Source: Paraburkholderia hospita (GTDB taxonomy: Bacteria; Pseudomonadota; Gammaproteobacteria; Burkholderiales; Burkholderiaceae). From it: a DNA stretch of 64,000 nucleotides. The notes under the pieces are model-generated. The model had not been told where the DNA came from. It saw only the letters and a list, made by a program, of their open reading frames with translations, and searched no databases. Made by a program: the position numbers and the translations under genes. Numbering within the stretch: the stretch's first letter is position 1; the number at the start of each line of letters is the position of its first letter. Shown here one piece after another: positions 17,259 through 27,236 of this stretch. The DNA lies in the NCBI RefSeq assembly GCF_002902965.1, contig NZ_CP026107.1, positions 1,054,001 to 1,118,000 of the forward strand, read 5' to 3'.

Positions 17259-17461
17259 ACGGGACGAGCCGCTAACGGCGACGCACATTCCATTCATTTC
17301 TTTAAGGTCGTTGAAAGCTTTAATTCAGCGACACATCTGCACTCATTCCTCTCCATTCGAACGTTCGGCGGCTGCTTGTGCAGTTCGCCGACTCGTTACG
17401 CATAGCTGTGGCAGAATCTCGCGCGCATCCAACGAACAATTGAACAAGTGCCGGAGACGTC

Positions 17462-18784
17462 GTGATTCAAGGTATTGCCCGCTTCTTTACGCAGGTGGTT
17501 CATCGCTTTCTGCCTGATCCTCTTATTTTCGCGCTGCTTCTGACGGCGATTACCTTTGCCTTGGCATTGGGCCTCACGCCACAGTCACCCGGCGATCTCG
17601 TCTTTATGTGGGGCAGCGGTTTCTGGAATCTGCTCGCATTCACGATGCAGATGGCGATGATCCTCGTAACAGGGCATGCATTGGCGACGTCGGGTCCCGT
17701 CAAGCGGGTGCTGTCGGCTCTCGGCGGCCTGGCGAAGACGCCGGCGCAAGGCACGATGCTGGTCGCGTTCGTGAGCGGCGTGGCATGCGCGATCAACTGG
17801 GGCTTTGGTCTCGTGCTGGGCGCCATGTTCGCGCGAGAAGTGGCGAGGCGTGTGCGCGGCGTCGATTATCGGCTGCTGGTTGCGGCCGCGTACATGGGCT
17901 TCCTCACCTGGCATGGCGGCTTGTCCGGTTCGGTGCCGCTGGTCGCGGCAACCAAGGGCAATCCGATGGAAAAGGTGATTGGCCTGATTCCCGTGTCGCA
18001 GACGCTCTTCACGGGATACAACCTCTTCATCACTGCCGCGCTGATCGTCGCATTGCCGCTGCTGGTGCGCGCGATGATGCCGCGAGCCGAAGATGTCGTC
18101 TCGGTCGATCCTGCGCTGCTCATCGACGAACCCGTGATGGAGCGCAAGATCACGGCGCAATCCACGCCGGCGGAACGTATCGAAGAGAGCCGCATTCTGT
18201 CTATTCTGGTCGCGCTGCTGATCGCCGCCTATCTGGTGATCCGCTTCATGAAGAAAGGCTTCAGCCTCGACATCGATACCGTCAATATCGTTTTCCTTGC
18301 AGCGGGCATTCTGCTGCACAAGACGCCGATGGCGTATGCACGCGCAATTGGCAATGCGGCGCGCGGCACAGCGGGGATCATGATCCAGTTTCCGTTCTAT
18401 GCGGGCATTCAGGCCACGATGGACCACTCGGGTCTTGCGGGCGTGATCACGAACTGGTTCATCGAAATTGCGAACGTCCACACGTTCCCGCTGCTGACGT
18501 TCCTGAGTTCGGCCGTGATCAACTTCGCGGTGCCGAGCGGCGGCGGCCACTGGGTCGTACAGGGCCCGTTCGTGATGCCCGCTGCGAAAGCGATCGGCGC
18601 GGACCTCGGCAAGTCGGCCATGGCGATTGCCTACGGCGAAGCGTGGACCAACATGGCGCAGCCTTTTTGGGCGCTGCCCGCTTTGGCGATTGCCGGGCTC
18701 GGCGTGCGCGACATCATGGGCTATTGCGTGACGGCGCTGCTGTTCTCGGGCGTGATTTTCGTCGCGGGACTGTATCTTTTCTGA
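17462..18784 (+). CDS. atoE: Short-chain fatty acid transporter (AtoE family)
   Basis: 440 residues, about 10-12 membrane spans, starting from GTG 17462 behind CCGGAGAC. Family-typical pieces include 'ARFFTQVVHRFLPDPLIFALLL', 'VACAINWGFGLVLGA', 'YMGFLTWHGGLSGSVPL' and 'FAVPSGGGHWVVQGPF'. AtoE proteins import acetoacetate, butyrate and similar acids. The following gene, 63 bp on, encodes an acetylpolyamine-type deacetylase, so a link through released acetate or short acyl groups is possible. Symbol is by family only. Confidence 0.88.
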   Translation: MIQGIARFFTQVVHRFLPDPLIFALLLTAITFALALGLTPQSPGDLVFMWGSGFWNLLAFTMQMAMILVTGHALATSGPVKRVLSALGGLAKTPAQGTMLVAFVSGVACAINWGFGLVLGAMFAREVARRVRGVDYRLLVAAAYMGFLTWHGGLSGSVPLVAATKGNPMEKVIGLIPVSQTLFTGYNLFITAALIVALPLLVRAMMPRAEDVVSVDPALLIDEPVMERKITAQSTPAERIEESRILSILVALLIAAYLVIRFMKKGFSLDIDTVNIVFLAAGILLHKTPMAYARAIGNAARGTAGIMIQFPFYAGIQATMDHSGLAGVITNWFIEIANVHTFPLLTFLSSAVINFAVPSGGGHWVVQGPFVMPAAKAIGADLGKSAMAIAYGEAWTNMAQPFWALPALAIAGLGVRDIMGYCVTALLFSGVIFVAGLYLF

Positions 18785-18847
18785 CGTCGTTCGCAACGCG
18801 GTGTCGCGACGGTAGACTGTGCGTTCCTTTCTGCGGCGTACAGAACC

Positions 18848-19879
18848 ATGCAAACTATCTACAGTAGCGATCACCGCTTGCATCAAGGCGTCGAACTCAA
18901 GGACGGCGCCGTCTCCGATTCCTTCGAAAAGCCCATCCGCGCAGAGACCGTGCTGAAGCAGGTCAAAGCTGCGGGCTTGGGCGATGTTCTGGCGCCGAAC
19001 GTCTATGAGCGATCGTGCTATGTCGGCGCGCATAGCGAACGCTACGTCGAGTTTCTCGCATCGGCATGGGACGACTGGGCCGCAACGGGCCGCACATGCC
19101 AGGCGTTGCCACTTGTTTGGCCGGTACGTGGCTTGCCCTCCACGGCGATGCCGCAATTCATCGACGGCAAGCTCGGCTTCTTTTCGATGGATGCCGGTTC
19201 GCCCATCAACGCGGGAACATGGAGCGCTGTCTCGTCGAGCGCGAACTCGGCGCTGACAGGAATCGATGCGCTCGCACGCGGCGACAAGGCGGTCTTTGCG
19301 TTGTGCCGCCCGCCGGGCCATCACGCAGGCCGTGAGTACATGGGCGGCTATTGCTATCTGAACAATGCAGCTATTGCCGCGCAACGTTGCATCTCGCAAG
19401 GCGCGAAGCGCGTTGCGGTGCTCGATATCGATTTCCATCACGGAAACGGCACACAAGATATCTTCTACGACCGCAATGACGTGCTGTTCGTATCGATACA
19501 CGGCGATCCGGCCGTATCGTTTCCCTATTTCTCGGGCTTTGCCGACGAGCGCGGCATTGGCGAAGGCGAGGGCTTCAATCTGAATCTGCCGCTGCCGAAG
19601 GGAACGGCAATGGAACAGTACGAGCCTGCGTTACAGCAAGCGGGTTCGGCGATCGCACAACATGCGCCCGACGCGCTCGTTGTTTCGCTCGGTGTCGATA
19701 CATTCGAAGGCGATCCCATCAGCCATTTCCGTTTGCGCACGCCGGACTATCTGCGCGTCGGTGAAATGCTCGCGGGCCTTGGTTTGCCGACGCTCTTCGT
19801 GATGGAAGGCGGGTACATGGTCGACGAGATCGGCATCAATGCCGTCAATGTACTGTTGGGTTTTGAAGGCCGGGCATAA
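18848..19879 (+). CDS. Acetylpolyamine amidohydrolase (bacterial class II histone deacetylase family)
   Basis: 343 residues, zinc-dependent deacetylase fold. The active-site pair His158-His159 ('RPPGHHAG') and zinc ligands Asp195 and His197 ('VLDIDFHHGN') fall at the same residue numbers as in the characterised Mycoplana ramosa acetylpolyamine amidohydrolase. A third Asp occurs in 'SLGVDTFEGDPI'. The expected reaction is removal of an acetyl group from acetylputrescine, -cadaverine or -spermidine. Cytosolic; no signal peptide. It follows the AtoE gene. Deacetylase function is confident; the exact amide is not. Confidence 0.9.
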   Translation: MQTIYSSDHRLHQGVELKDGAVSDSFEKPIRAETVLKQVKAAGLGDVLAPNVYERSCYVGAHSERYVEFLASAWDDWAATGRTCQALPLVWPVRGLPSTAMPQFIDGKLGFFSMDAGSPINAGTWSAVSSSANSALTGIDALARGDKAVFALCRPPGHHAGREYMGGYCYLNNAAIAAQRCISQGAKRVAVLDIDFHHGNGTQDIFYDRNDVLFVSIHGDPAVSFPYFSGFADERGIGEGEGFNLNLPLPKGTAMEQYEPALQQAGSAIAQHAPDALVVSLGVDTFEGDPISHFRLRTPDYLRVGEMLAGLGLPTLFVMEGGYMVDEIGINAVNVLLGFEGRA

Positions 19880-20027
19880 ACCGGCGCGAATCTGGCAGCT
19901 TCGTCATACTTATGCCAGCATTGCGCCACTCTTGAAGCGTAGAGTTAATACAGCCGTTGCAGACACCGAGAGCCGTCTGCGACGACTGTATTCGCTGCAC
20001 AGTCTCTCGCGATCAAGGAGCCTTGAA

Positions 20028-20306
20028 ATGAAGCAACTTCTTCTCAGTCTCGTGGTAACGGCGGGCGTAGCAGCCATGTCGAGCGCATACGCGCAGCAAA
20101 TGCCGACCGATCAACCGATGGACCAGACCCAGGCGCAATCGGCCGCGCCAGCGGACACGGGTCAGGGCGGCGTCAATTGGGGCAGCGCGGCGCAAGGCGG
20201 CCGCAACGTCGCGGAGACGCGCCAGGACGTGCGCCAGCAATTGATACAGTCCGAGCGTGATGGACAACTGCAAACGCTCGATCAAACCGTTTACAAAGGC
20301 AATTGA
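20028..20306 (+). CDS. Small secreted protein, DUF4148-like tail
   Basis: 92 residues with a clear signal peptide ('LLLSLVVTAGVAAMSSAYA', cleaved before 'QQMPTD'). The mature part is Gln/Ala/Asp-rich and ends 'RQDVRQQLIQSERDGQLQTL' then 'DQTVYKGN', which recalls the short helix of DUF4148 proteins common in Burkholderiaceae. AAGGAG lies 12 bp before ATG 20028. Function unknown; probably periplasmic. Convergent with pssA, 23 bp away. Confidence 0.75.
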   Translation: MKQLLLSLVVTAGVAAMSSAYAQQMPTDQPMDQTQAQSAAPADTGQGGVNWGSAAQGGRNVAETRQDVRQQLIQSERDGQLQTLDQTVYKGN

Positions 20307-20329
20307 TCGGCGCACTGCATGCCTGACAA

Positions 20330-20938
20330 TCAGGGCTTTGGAATACGGATGCGGCTGATCATCAGCGATCCGGAAATGCCATAGACCAGCGTCAACGGAT
20401 GCAGCACATGACCTGCAATCCGCCACTCGCCGAACCATAATTGCGGACCGAGAGCCCCTTGCCACGCGGCGATGGCAAGCAGCAGCACGATTGCGAACGA
20501 TGTCGGAATAGGCGTGCCTTCGAAGTGCGTCACTTTCCCCGTCCCGCCCGACATCGTCTCTGCCGTCACGTTGTAGCGGGCGAGCCGCGACACGCCGCAC
20601 GCCACAAAATACGCAAGCAGAACGCGGTCATACAGGCCGCGCATGCCACATCCATAGCCGATGATGGCGGGCGCCACGCCGAACGAGATCACGTCGGCTA
20701 GCGAATCCAGTTCCTTCCCGAGCAGCGAAGCCTTCTGCCGCCAGCGCGCGATACGTCCATCCAGCACGTCGAACACCAGCGCTGCAAATACAAGTGCGCA
20801 GGCGAAGTAAACGTGCATGACGTTCGCGCTGCCGATATAACTCATCATCGAAAACAGTGCACCCGTGCCGCACACGGCGTTGCCGAGTGTGAACCAGTCG
20901 GCGAGATGAAACTCGCGAATCATCGAAAAACGCTTCAT
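20330..20938 (-). CDS. pssA: CDP-alcohol phosphatidyltransferase, probable phosphatidylserine synthase
   Basis: 202 residues, about six membrane spans. The family signature D-G-x2-A-R-x8-G-x3-D-x3-D is present in 'DVLDGRIARWRQKASLLG' followed by 'KELDSLADVISFG'. The opening 'FHLADWFTLGNAVCG' and 'VISFGVAPA' are typical of class II PssA, which makes phosphatidylserine from CDP-diacylglycerol and serine, the precursor of phosphatidylethanolamine. Start 20938 is chosen because it gives the standard N-terminus; 43 extra residues up to 21067 look unrelated. Phosphatidylcholine synthase is a less likely alternative. Confidence 0.85.
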   Translation of the reverse strand: MKRFSMIREFHLADWFTLGNAVCGTGALFSMMSYIGSANVMHVYFACALVFAALVFDVLDGRIARWRQKASLLGKELDSLADVISFGVAPAIIGYGCGMRGLYDRVLLAYFVACGVSRLARYNVTAETMSGGTGKVTHFEGTPIPTSFAIVLLLAIAAWQGALGPQLWFGEWRIAGHVLHPLTLVYGISGSLMISRIRIPKP

Positions 20939-21224
20939 ATTGGCCTTTTTGTCGAGCAGTGGAACGAGTATAGCGGTCCCGATTACATGCGATGCCTGCA
21001 AGACACGTGCCGCAAAAACGCCCACGGCGAAACAGACGGTAATACGTGCATGCAGGACAAATAGCATTCAAAGCCGAAAATGGCAAAACTGCCATTTTGG
21101 CGCCATCAGTTCGTTGGGCCTCGCGCACTAGTATTTACACCTGGTTGCCGCGGACGCGCAGCAAGACACTGACGCCGCTGCCTCACGTCACACTTGCGCG
21201 CTTCTTTCGGATACCAACACCTGT

Positions 21225-24200
21225 ATGTGGATCGTCAATCTCGCATTGAAGCGGCCGTACACGTTCATCGTGATGGCCATATTGATCGTGCTGGCGACGC
21301 CATTCGTGCTGTTCACGACGCCCGTCGATGTGCTGCCGGAAATCAACATTCCCGTCGTCAGCATCATCTGGAACTACACGGGCCTGTCCGCCCAGGATGT
21401 GGCGAACCGCATCACGTCCGTCAATGAACGCAGCCTGACGACGACCGTCAACGACATCGAGCACATCGAATCGCAATCGCTCGCAGGCATCGCGATCATC
21501 AAGCTGTTTCTGCAACCGAACGCGAACATCCAGACAGCCATCGCGCAGACCGTCGCCGTCGAGCAGGCGCAACTGAAACAGATGCCGCCCGGCGCGACGC
21601 CGCCGCTCGTCATCAGCTATTCCGCGTCGAGCATTCCCGTGATTCAGCTGGGCCTGTCGAGCCCACGTCTGTCCGAGCAGGATCTGAACGACACGGCGCT
21701 CAACTTCCTGCGTCCGCAACTCGTGACGATTCCGGGCGCAGCCGTGCCGTATCCGTATGGCGGCAAGAGCCGTCTTATTTCCGTCGATCTCGACACGCGC
21801 GCGCTGCTTGCCAAGGGACTGACGCCGCTCGACGTCGTCAACGCCGTCAACGCGCAAAACCTGATTCTGCCCACAGGCACCGCGAAGATCGGACCGAAGG
21901 AATACACGGTCAACATGAACGGCTCGCCGACCACCATCGCGGGTCTGAACGACATTCCCGTGCGCACGGTCAACGGCGCGACGACCTATCTGCGCGAAGT
22001 GGCGCATGTGCGCGACGGCTTTTCTCCGCAGACGAACATCGTGCGAGAAAACGGCCGGCGCGGCGTGCTGATTTCGATTCTGAAGACGGGCAGCGCGTCG
22101 ACGCTCTCGATTGTCAACACGCTGCGCGGGCTCTTGCCGAGCGCAGAGGCCGCGCTGCCGCCCGATCTCAAGGTCACGCCGCTATTCGATCAATCGGTGT
22201 TCGTGAAAGCCGCCATTCAAGGCGTGGTTCGCGAAGCCTTGATCGCCGCCGCGCTGACGGCCGCGATGATCCTGCTGTTTCTCGGCAACTGGCGCAGCAC
22301 CTGCATCATTGCCATTTCGATTCCGCTGTCCATTCTGACGTCGCTGATTGCGCTTCACGCGCTCGGGCAGACCATCAACATCATGACGCTAGGGGGCCTC
22401 GCGCTCGCGGTGGGGATACTGGTCGACGATGCAACCGTCACCATCGAGAACATCGAGCGGCATTTGCACATGGGCACGAATCTGCACGACGCGATTCTCG
22501 ACGGCGCGGGCGAGATTGCCATTCCCGCGCTCGTGTCGACGCTGTGCATCTGTATCGTGTTCGTGCCGATGTTCTTTCTGACGGGTGTCGCGCGCTATCT
22601 GTTCGTGCCGCTCGCGGAAGCCGTGGTGTTCGCGATGCTCGCGTCGTACGTGCTGTCGCGAACCCTGGTGCCGACGCTCGCGATGCTGCTGATGGGTCAC
22701 GCGAACAAGCGCGACGCGAATGCACGGCCCAATCTGTTCATGCGTATGTATCACCGTTTCGACCGCGGCTTCGAGACGATGCGGGCCGCGTACATTGTGG
22801 TGCTCAGCAGCCTGCTGGTGCGGCGTCGGATGTTCGGTACGTTATTTCTCGGCTTCTGTGTGGTGTCCTTGGGCCTCACATTCGTGTTGGGCGAAGACTT
22901 TTTCCCACGCGTCGACGCCGGCGAGATACGCCTGCATATGCGCGCGCCGACAGGCACGCGGATCGAAGAAACGGCCCGGCTCGCCGATCAGGTCGAGAAG
23001 GTGGTGCGCGAGGTGATTCCGCCCGACGAACTCGGGACTGTGCTCGACAACCTCGGTTTGCCCTATAGCGGCATCAATCTCTCATACAGCAACGCCGGAA
23101 CGATCGGCACGCTCGACGGCGACATCCTGCTTGCGCTCAACGAAGACCACAAGCCGAGCCTCGGCTATGTCGACCGTTTGCGCGCGATATTGCCGCAGCG
23201 TTTTCCGGGCACCGAGTTCTTCTTTCAACCAGCCGATATCGTCACGCAGATCCTCAACTTCGGCTTGCCCGCCGCTGTCGATGTGCAGATCGTCGGCGCG
23301 AATCAGGAAGGCAATCTGGACATCGCGCGCAAGCTGCTCAAGCAGATCCGCACGATTCCTGGCGCCGTCGATGCGCACATCCAGCAGAAGCTCGACGAGC
23401 CGGTCATCAATCTGCAGATGGACCGCACGCGTTTGCAGCAACTGAATCTCAACGCGAACAATGTTGCGCAGAACGTGTTGATCTCGCTGTCGGGCAGTAC
23501 GCAGACGTCGCCGGGATTCTGGTTCAATCCGCGCAACGGCGTCGAATACAACCTCGCCGTGCAGACGCCGCAATATCAGATCTCGTCGGTGGATCAACTG
23601 TTGCGCACGCCCGTATCGGCATCGTCGACCGGGCCGACGCAATTGCTCGGTAATCTCGTGCAGGTCTCGCCGCAGACCCAGTTCGCGATGGTCACGCATT
23701 ACAACATCCGCCCCGTGATCGATGTGTTCGTGAGCGTCGAGGGGAGCGATCTCGGCAGCGTCGACAAGCAGGTCGAAAAGATCGTCGATCAGGCACGCGC
23801 GACGCTGCCTCGCGGCAGCCAGATCGCGATACGTGGTCAGGTCCAGACCATGCGCACGTCGTACTTCGGCCTCGGCATCGGCGTGGCGATGGCGATCGTG
23901 CTCGTCTATCTGCTGATCGTCGTGAACTTCCAGTCGTGGATCGATCCGCTGATCATCGTCAGCGCATTGCCGGCCGCGCTGGCGGGCATCGTGTGGATGC
24001 TGTTCCTGACGGGCACGCATCTGAGCGTACCCGCGCTGACGGGCGCAATCATGACGATGGGCGTCGCGACCGCGAACAGTATTCTGATGGTCTCGTTCGC
24101 GCGTCAACGCCTGACGGCGGGAGCGCCGCCGCTCACGGCCGCGCTCGAAGCGGGCGCGAGCCGGATCAGGCCGGTGTTGATGACTGCGTTCGCGATGATC

Positions 24201-24467
24201 ATCGGCATGATTCCGATGGCGCTCGGACTCGGCGAAGGCGCCGAGCAGAATGCGCCGCTCGGGCGTGCGGTGATTGGCGGCCTGCTGTTCGCGACGGTAT
24301 CGACGCTTTTCTTCGTGCCCTTGCTGTTCGCGGGCATTCACAGCCGGCTCGTGCATCGCAAGGCAATACGCGAGCGGGGCGAGCACGACGAGCAACAGCA
24401 CGGTGACGCTCATGGACGACATGGCCGAGACGACGAGCACGGAAACAGCCCGAACACGGACGATTGA
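21225..24467 (+). CDS. RND-family efflux pump, inner-membrane transporter
   Basis: 1080 residues with the AcrB-type layout: a span at residues 10-30, a large periplasmic domain, five spans around 335-480, a second periplasmic domain and five final spans. The proton-relay Asp pair is visible in TM4, 'GGLALAVGILVDDATVTIEN'. It is the proton-driven pump of a tripartite system with the adaptor and outer-membrane channel encoded immediately downstream. Substrates could be antibiotics, solvents or aromatic acids. The C-terminal tail is His/Asp/Glu-rich ('EHDEQQHGDAHGRHG'), which is unusual and might bind metal. The start has a weak ribosome-binding site. Confidence 0.93.
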   Translation: MWIVNLALKRPYTFIVMAILIVLATPFVLFTTPVDVLPEINIPVVSIIWNYTGLSAQDVANRITSVNERSLTTTVNDIEHIESQSLAGIAIIKLFLQPNANIQTAIAQTVAVEQAQLKQMPPGATPPLVISYSASSIPVIQLGLSSPRLSEQDLNDTALNFLRPQLVTIPGAAVPYPYGGKSRLISVDLDTRALLAKGLTPLDVVNAVNAQNLILPTGTAKIGPKEYTVNMNGSPTTIAGLNDIPVRTVNGATTYLREVAHVRDGFSPQTNIVRENGRRGVLISILKTGSASTLSIVNTLRGLLPSAEAALPPDLKVTPLFDQSVFVKAAIQGVVREALIAAALTAAMILLFLGNWRSTCIIAISIPLSILTSLIALHALGQTINIMTLGGLALAVGILVDDATVTIENIERHLHMGTNLHDAILDGAGEIAIPALVSTLCICIVFVPMFFLTGVARYLFVPLAEAVVFAMLASYVLSRTLVPTLAMLLMGHANKRDANARPNLFMRMYHRFDRGFETMRAAYIVVLSSLLVRRRMFGTLFLGFCVVSLGLTFVLGEDFFPRVDAGEIRLHMRAPTGTRIEETARLADQVEKVVREVIPPDELGTVLDNLGLPYSGINLSYSNAGTIGTLDGDILLALNEDHKPSLGYVDRLRAILPQRFPGTEFFFQPADIVTQILNFGLPAAVDVQIVGANQEGNLDIARKLLKQIRTIPGAVDAHIQQKLDEPVINLQMDRTRLQQLNLNANNVAQNVLISLSGSTQTSPGFWFNPRNGVEYNLAVQTPQYQISSVDQLLRTPVSASSTGPTQLLGNLVQVSPQTQFAMVTHYNIRPVIDVFVSVEGSDLGSVDKQVEKIVDQARATLPRGSQIAIRGQVQTMRTSYFGLGIGVAMAIVLVYLLIVVNFQSWIDPLIIVSALPAALAGIVWMLFLTGTHLSVPALTGAIMTMGVATANSILMVSFARQRLTAGAPPLTAALEAGASRIRPVLMTAFAMIIGMIPMALGLGEGAEQNAPLGRAVIGGLLFATVSTLFFVPLLFAGIHSRLVHRKAIRERGEHDEQQHGDAHGRHGRDDEHGNSPNTDD

Positions 24468-24468
24468 G

Positions 24469-25707
24469 ATGACTGAAAAAACGCATTCTTCGCTAGCGAT
24501 CCCCGCACGGGAGACCCAGGACGGGCACGCGCTGCCGCCGCGCCATCGTGAATGGCGGCGCGCGAAGATCGCGGTCGTGATCGTGCTGATTCTGCTGGCG
24601 ATCGGCGCGTTGCGTACCGTCGTGGCGAACATCATGCAAAGCCGCTCGGTCGCGCAAACCACGCAGCAAAACGCGAAGCAATACGTCGATGTGGTGACGC
24701 CGAAGCAGACGGATGGCAGCGCGGGCGTCACGGTCCTGCCGGGAACATTGCGCGGCTACGTCGAGTCGCCTATCTTCGCGCGCGCAACGGGTTATCTGCT
24801 GCACTGGTATGCCGATATCGGCGCACGCGTGCAAGAGGGGCAGTTGCTCGCGGAACTCGATACGCCTGAGATCGATCAGGAACTCGCGCAAGCCGTTGCG
24901 CAGCGCGACCAGATCCAGTCGAGCCTCGGCCTCGCAAAGAGCTCGTACGAGCGCTGGCAGCAACTGCGTCAGCGCGACGCCGTCTCGCAACAGGAGCTCG
25001 ACGAGCGGCAAAGCACCTACTCGCAGGATGTCGCCAATCTCGCCGCCGCCGAGGCCAACGTGAAGCGGCTGCGCCAGCTCGAAAGCTTCAAGCGCATCGT
25101 GGCGCCGTTCGCGGGCGTGGTCACGCAACGCAATGTCGATGTCGGCGATCTGATCGACGCGGGCAGCGGCACGAGCCGCGCGCTCTTCGCGCTCGCGCAG
25201 TCGGACCCGCTGCGCGTCTTCGTGCAATTGCCGCAGGCCTACGCGCAGAACATCAAGGTTGGCGAGGATGTTGTCGTCACGCAGGCGGAGCTGCCGGGCC
25301 AGCAGTTCCATGGACGCATCACGCACATTTCCGGCGCGATCGACGTGCCCACACGTTCATTGCAGGTCGAAGTGACACTGCGCAATCCGGACGGCAAGCT
25401 GAGGCCGGGCGCCTACGTGCAGGTCGCGCTGCCTTCGGGCACACGCGCGCAGTTGTCGATCCCGGGCAACGCGTTGCTGTTCCGCGCGGAAGGGCCGCGC
25501 GTTGCCGTGGTCGATAACGATGGCGTCGTGCATCTGCACAAGATAACGATTGCGCAGGATCTCGGGCAGACGCTCGAAATCGAAAGCGGCGTCGAGCCGA
25601 ACGACCGCGTGATCATCAACCCGAGCGATTCGATCGAGGACGGCGATCATGTCGTAGTGACGCGTCCGCAATCGCAGCCGCAGGCGAAGAACAAGGCGGC
25701 GTCGTGA
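24469..25707 (+). CDS. RND efflux periplasmic adaptor (membrane fusion protein)
   Basis: 412 residues from ATG 24469, one base after the pump's stop (TGAGATG). In-frame ATGs at 24412 and 24424 are possible but lie inside the pump gene. A membrane anchor ('IAVVIVLILLAIGALRTVV') is followed by lipoyl-type halves, an alpha-hairpin rich in Gln and Arg ('QLRQRDAVSQQELDERQSTY') and a beta-barrel ('VDVGDLIDAGSGTSRALFAL'). It links the pump to the outer-membrane channel. Confidence 0.9.
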   Translation: MTEKTHSSLAIPARETQDGHALPPRHREWRRAKIAVVIVLILLAIGALRTVVANIMQSRSVAQTTQQNAKQYVDVVTPKQTDGSAGVTVLPGTLRGYVESPIFARATGYLLHWYADIGARVQEGQLLAELDTPEIDQELAQAVAQRDQIQSSLGLAKSSYERWQQLRQRDAVSQQELDERQSTYSQDVANLAAAEANVKRLRQLESFKRIVAPFAGVVTQRNVDVGDLIDAGSGTSRALFALAQSDPLRVFVQLPQAYAQNIKVGEDVVVTQAELPGQQFHGRITHISGAIDVPTRSLQVEVTLRNPDGKLRPGAYVQVALPSGTRAQLSIPGNALLFRAEGPRVAVVDNDGVVHLHKITIAQDLGQTLEIESGVEPNDRVIINPSDSIEDGDHVVVTRPQSQPQAKNKAAS

Positions 25708-27215
25708 ATACCCTTATCCTTGCCGCGCGAACGAGTACGCTGGCCCTTGCGGCCACGCTGTGCGCGTGTACAGTCGGCCCCGACTACAAGGCGCCGATGA
25801 CGGACGCGCCGCCCACGTGGCGTACGGATTCCTACTGGCGTCTTGCGCAGCCCTCGCATGCGCCGCTTACGCCGGACTGGTGGAAGGCGTTCGGCGACGC
25901 GACGCTCGATACGCTCGAAACGCAGGCGCTTGCGGAAAACCAGACGCTCGCCGCCGCCAGCGCGCATTACGCGCAGGCGCGCGCCACGCTCGCCAATACG
26001 CGCGCGCAACTGATTCCCGAAGTTGATCTGTCGGCCTCGGCGGCACGCCAGCGCATTTCGAAGAACCGGCCCGCCACGAGCTTCACGGTGCCGAATCAGT
26101 CGATGGTGCAAAACGACTTGCAGATCGGCCCGACGATCAACTACGACGTCGATCTGTTCGGCCGCATCCGCCGTGAAGTGGAGGGCGCGCGGGCGTCGGC
26201 GGAACAGTCGCGCGACGATCTCGCGAATGCGCGGCTCGTGCTCACCACCGATCTCGCCACCGACTATTTCTCACTGCGCGAGCTCGACGCGGAAATCGAC
26301 GTATTGAACCGCTCGGTCCAGTTGCAACAGAAAGCGCTCGACTACGTGACGACCGAGCACGACCTTGGCTCCGTTTCCGGGCTCGACGTATTGCAGCAGA
26401 AGTCGCTGCTCGACCAGACGCGCGTTCAGGCGCAGCTTCTCGTCACACAGCGCGAGGCGTTCGCGCATGCGATCGCCGCGCTCGTCGCGGTGCCCGCCCC
26501 GCAGTTCTCGATCGAGCCGAAAGTGGTCGAGTATGCCGTGCCTGCGATCCCGCTTGGCCTGCCGAGCGACGTACTGCAGCGCCGCCCGGATATTGCATCG
26601 GCGGAACGCGCGATGGCGGCGGCGAATGCGCAGATCGGCGTCGCGAAGGCAGCATTCTTTCCGAGCCTGACGCTGACGCCGGGCATCGGCTGGCAAAGCA
26701 CGGACCTCGCGAGCCTGTTTAGCGCGCCGAGCCTGGTGTGGACACTAGGCACCGCGGTGAGTCAGGTCGTGTTCGACGGGGGCCGGCGCGCGGCCAATGT
26801 CGATTTCGCCAGCGAGGGCTACAAGGCTGCGCAGGCCAATTACCGCCAGACTGTGCTGACGGCGTTCCAGCAGGTGCAGGACGGTATCACGGGGCTTTCC
26901 GTGCTGGATAGCGCCGCGTCCCAGTCGCACGATGCCGTGGCCGATGCGCAGCGGCTGCTGTCGCTCGCCAACGACCGCTATTCGGGCGGACTCGTCGCCT
27001 ATCTGGATGTGATCACCGCGCAGCAATCATTGCTGACGAGCCAGCGTACGGACGTGCAGATTCACGGCCAGCAGATGACGACATCCGTCGCGCTCGTGAA
27101 GGCGCTCGGCGGTGGTTGGGACGTGCAACAAACGGATGCGCAGCGCATGCCGGGCGATGCGGCAAAAGATGCATCGAACGATGCCGGTGCATCGAGTCCG
27201 CACGCGCCGAACTGA
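25704..27215 (+). CDS. Outer-membrane efflux lipoprotein, NodT family
   Basis: 503 residues; start GTG 25704 overlaps the adaptor stop (GTGA). A lipoprotein signal with lipobox L-C-A-C places the acylated Cys near residue 19, followed by 'TVGPDYKAP', the standard NodT/OprM opening. Two TolC-like repeats follow, with 'LGLPSDVLQRRPDIASAERAM' marking the second. The C-terminus is Ala/Asp-rich and disordered. It is the trimeric exit duct of the pump encoded at 21225-25707. Confidence 0.92.
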   Translation: MNTLILAARTSTLALAATLCACTVGPDYKAPMTDAPPTWRTDSYWRLAQPSHAPLTPDWWKAFGDATLDTLETQALAENQTLAAASAHYAQARATLANTRAQLIPEVDLSASAARQRISKNRPATSFTVPNQSMVQNDLQIGPTINYDVDLFGRIRREVEGARASAEQSRDDLANARLVLTTDLATDYFSLRELDAEIDVLNRSVQLQQKALDYVTTEHDLGSVSGLDVLQQKSLLDQTRVQAQLLVTQREAFAHAIAALVAVPAPQFSIEPKVVEYAVPAIPLGLPSDVLQRRPDIASAERAMAAANAQIGVAKAAFFPSLTLTPGIGWQSTDLASLFSAPSLVWTLGTAVSQVVFDGGRRAANVDFASEGYKAAQANYRQTVLTAFQQVQDGITGLSVLDSAASQSHDAVADAQRLLSLANDRYSGGLVAYLDVITAQQSLLTSQRTDVQIHGQQMTTSVALVKALGGGWDVQQTDAQRMPGDAAKDASNDAGASSPHAPN

Positions 27216-27236
27216 AAACAGACTGTAAAGGACGGG

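Noticed and set aside
17585..19501. A 638-codon open frame on the minus strand
   Set aside because: It is antisense to the AtoE and deacetylase genes, is Arg/His-rich, and has no domain pattern; such frames are expected in high-GC DNA.
23082..24731. A 549-codon minus-strand frame opposite the RND pump
   Set aside because: Pure antisense of conserved pump sequence, with no family features.
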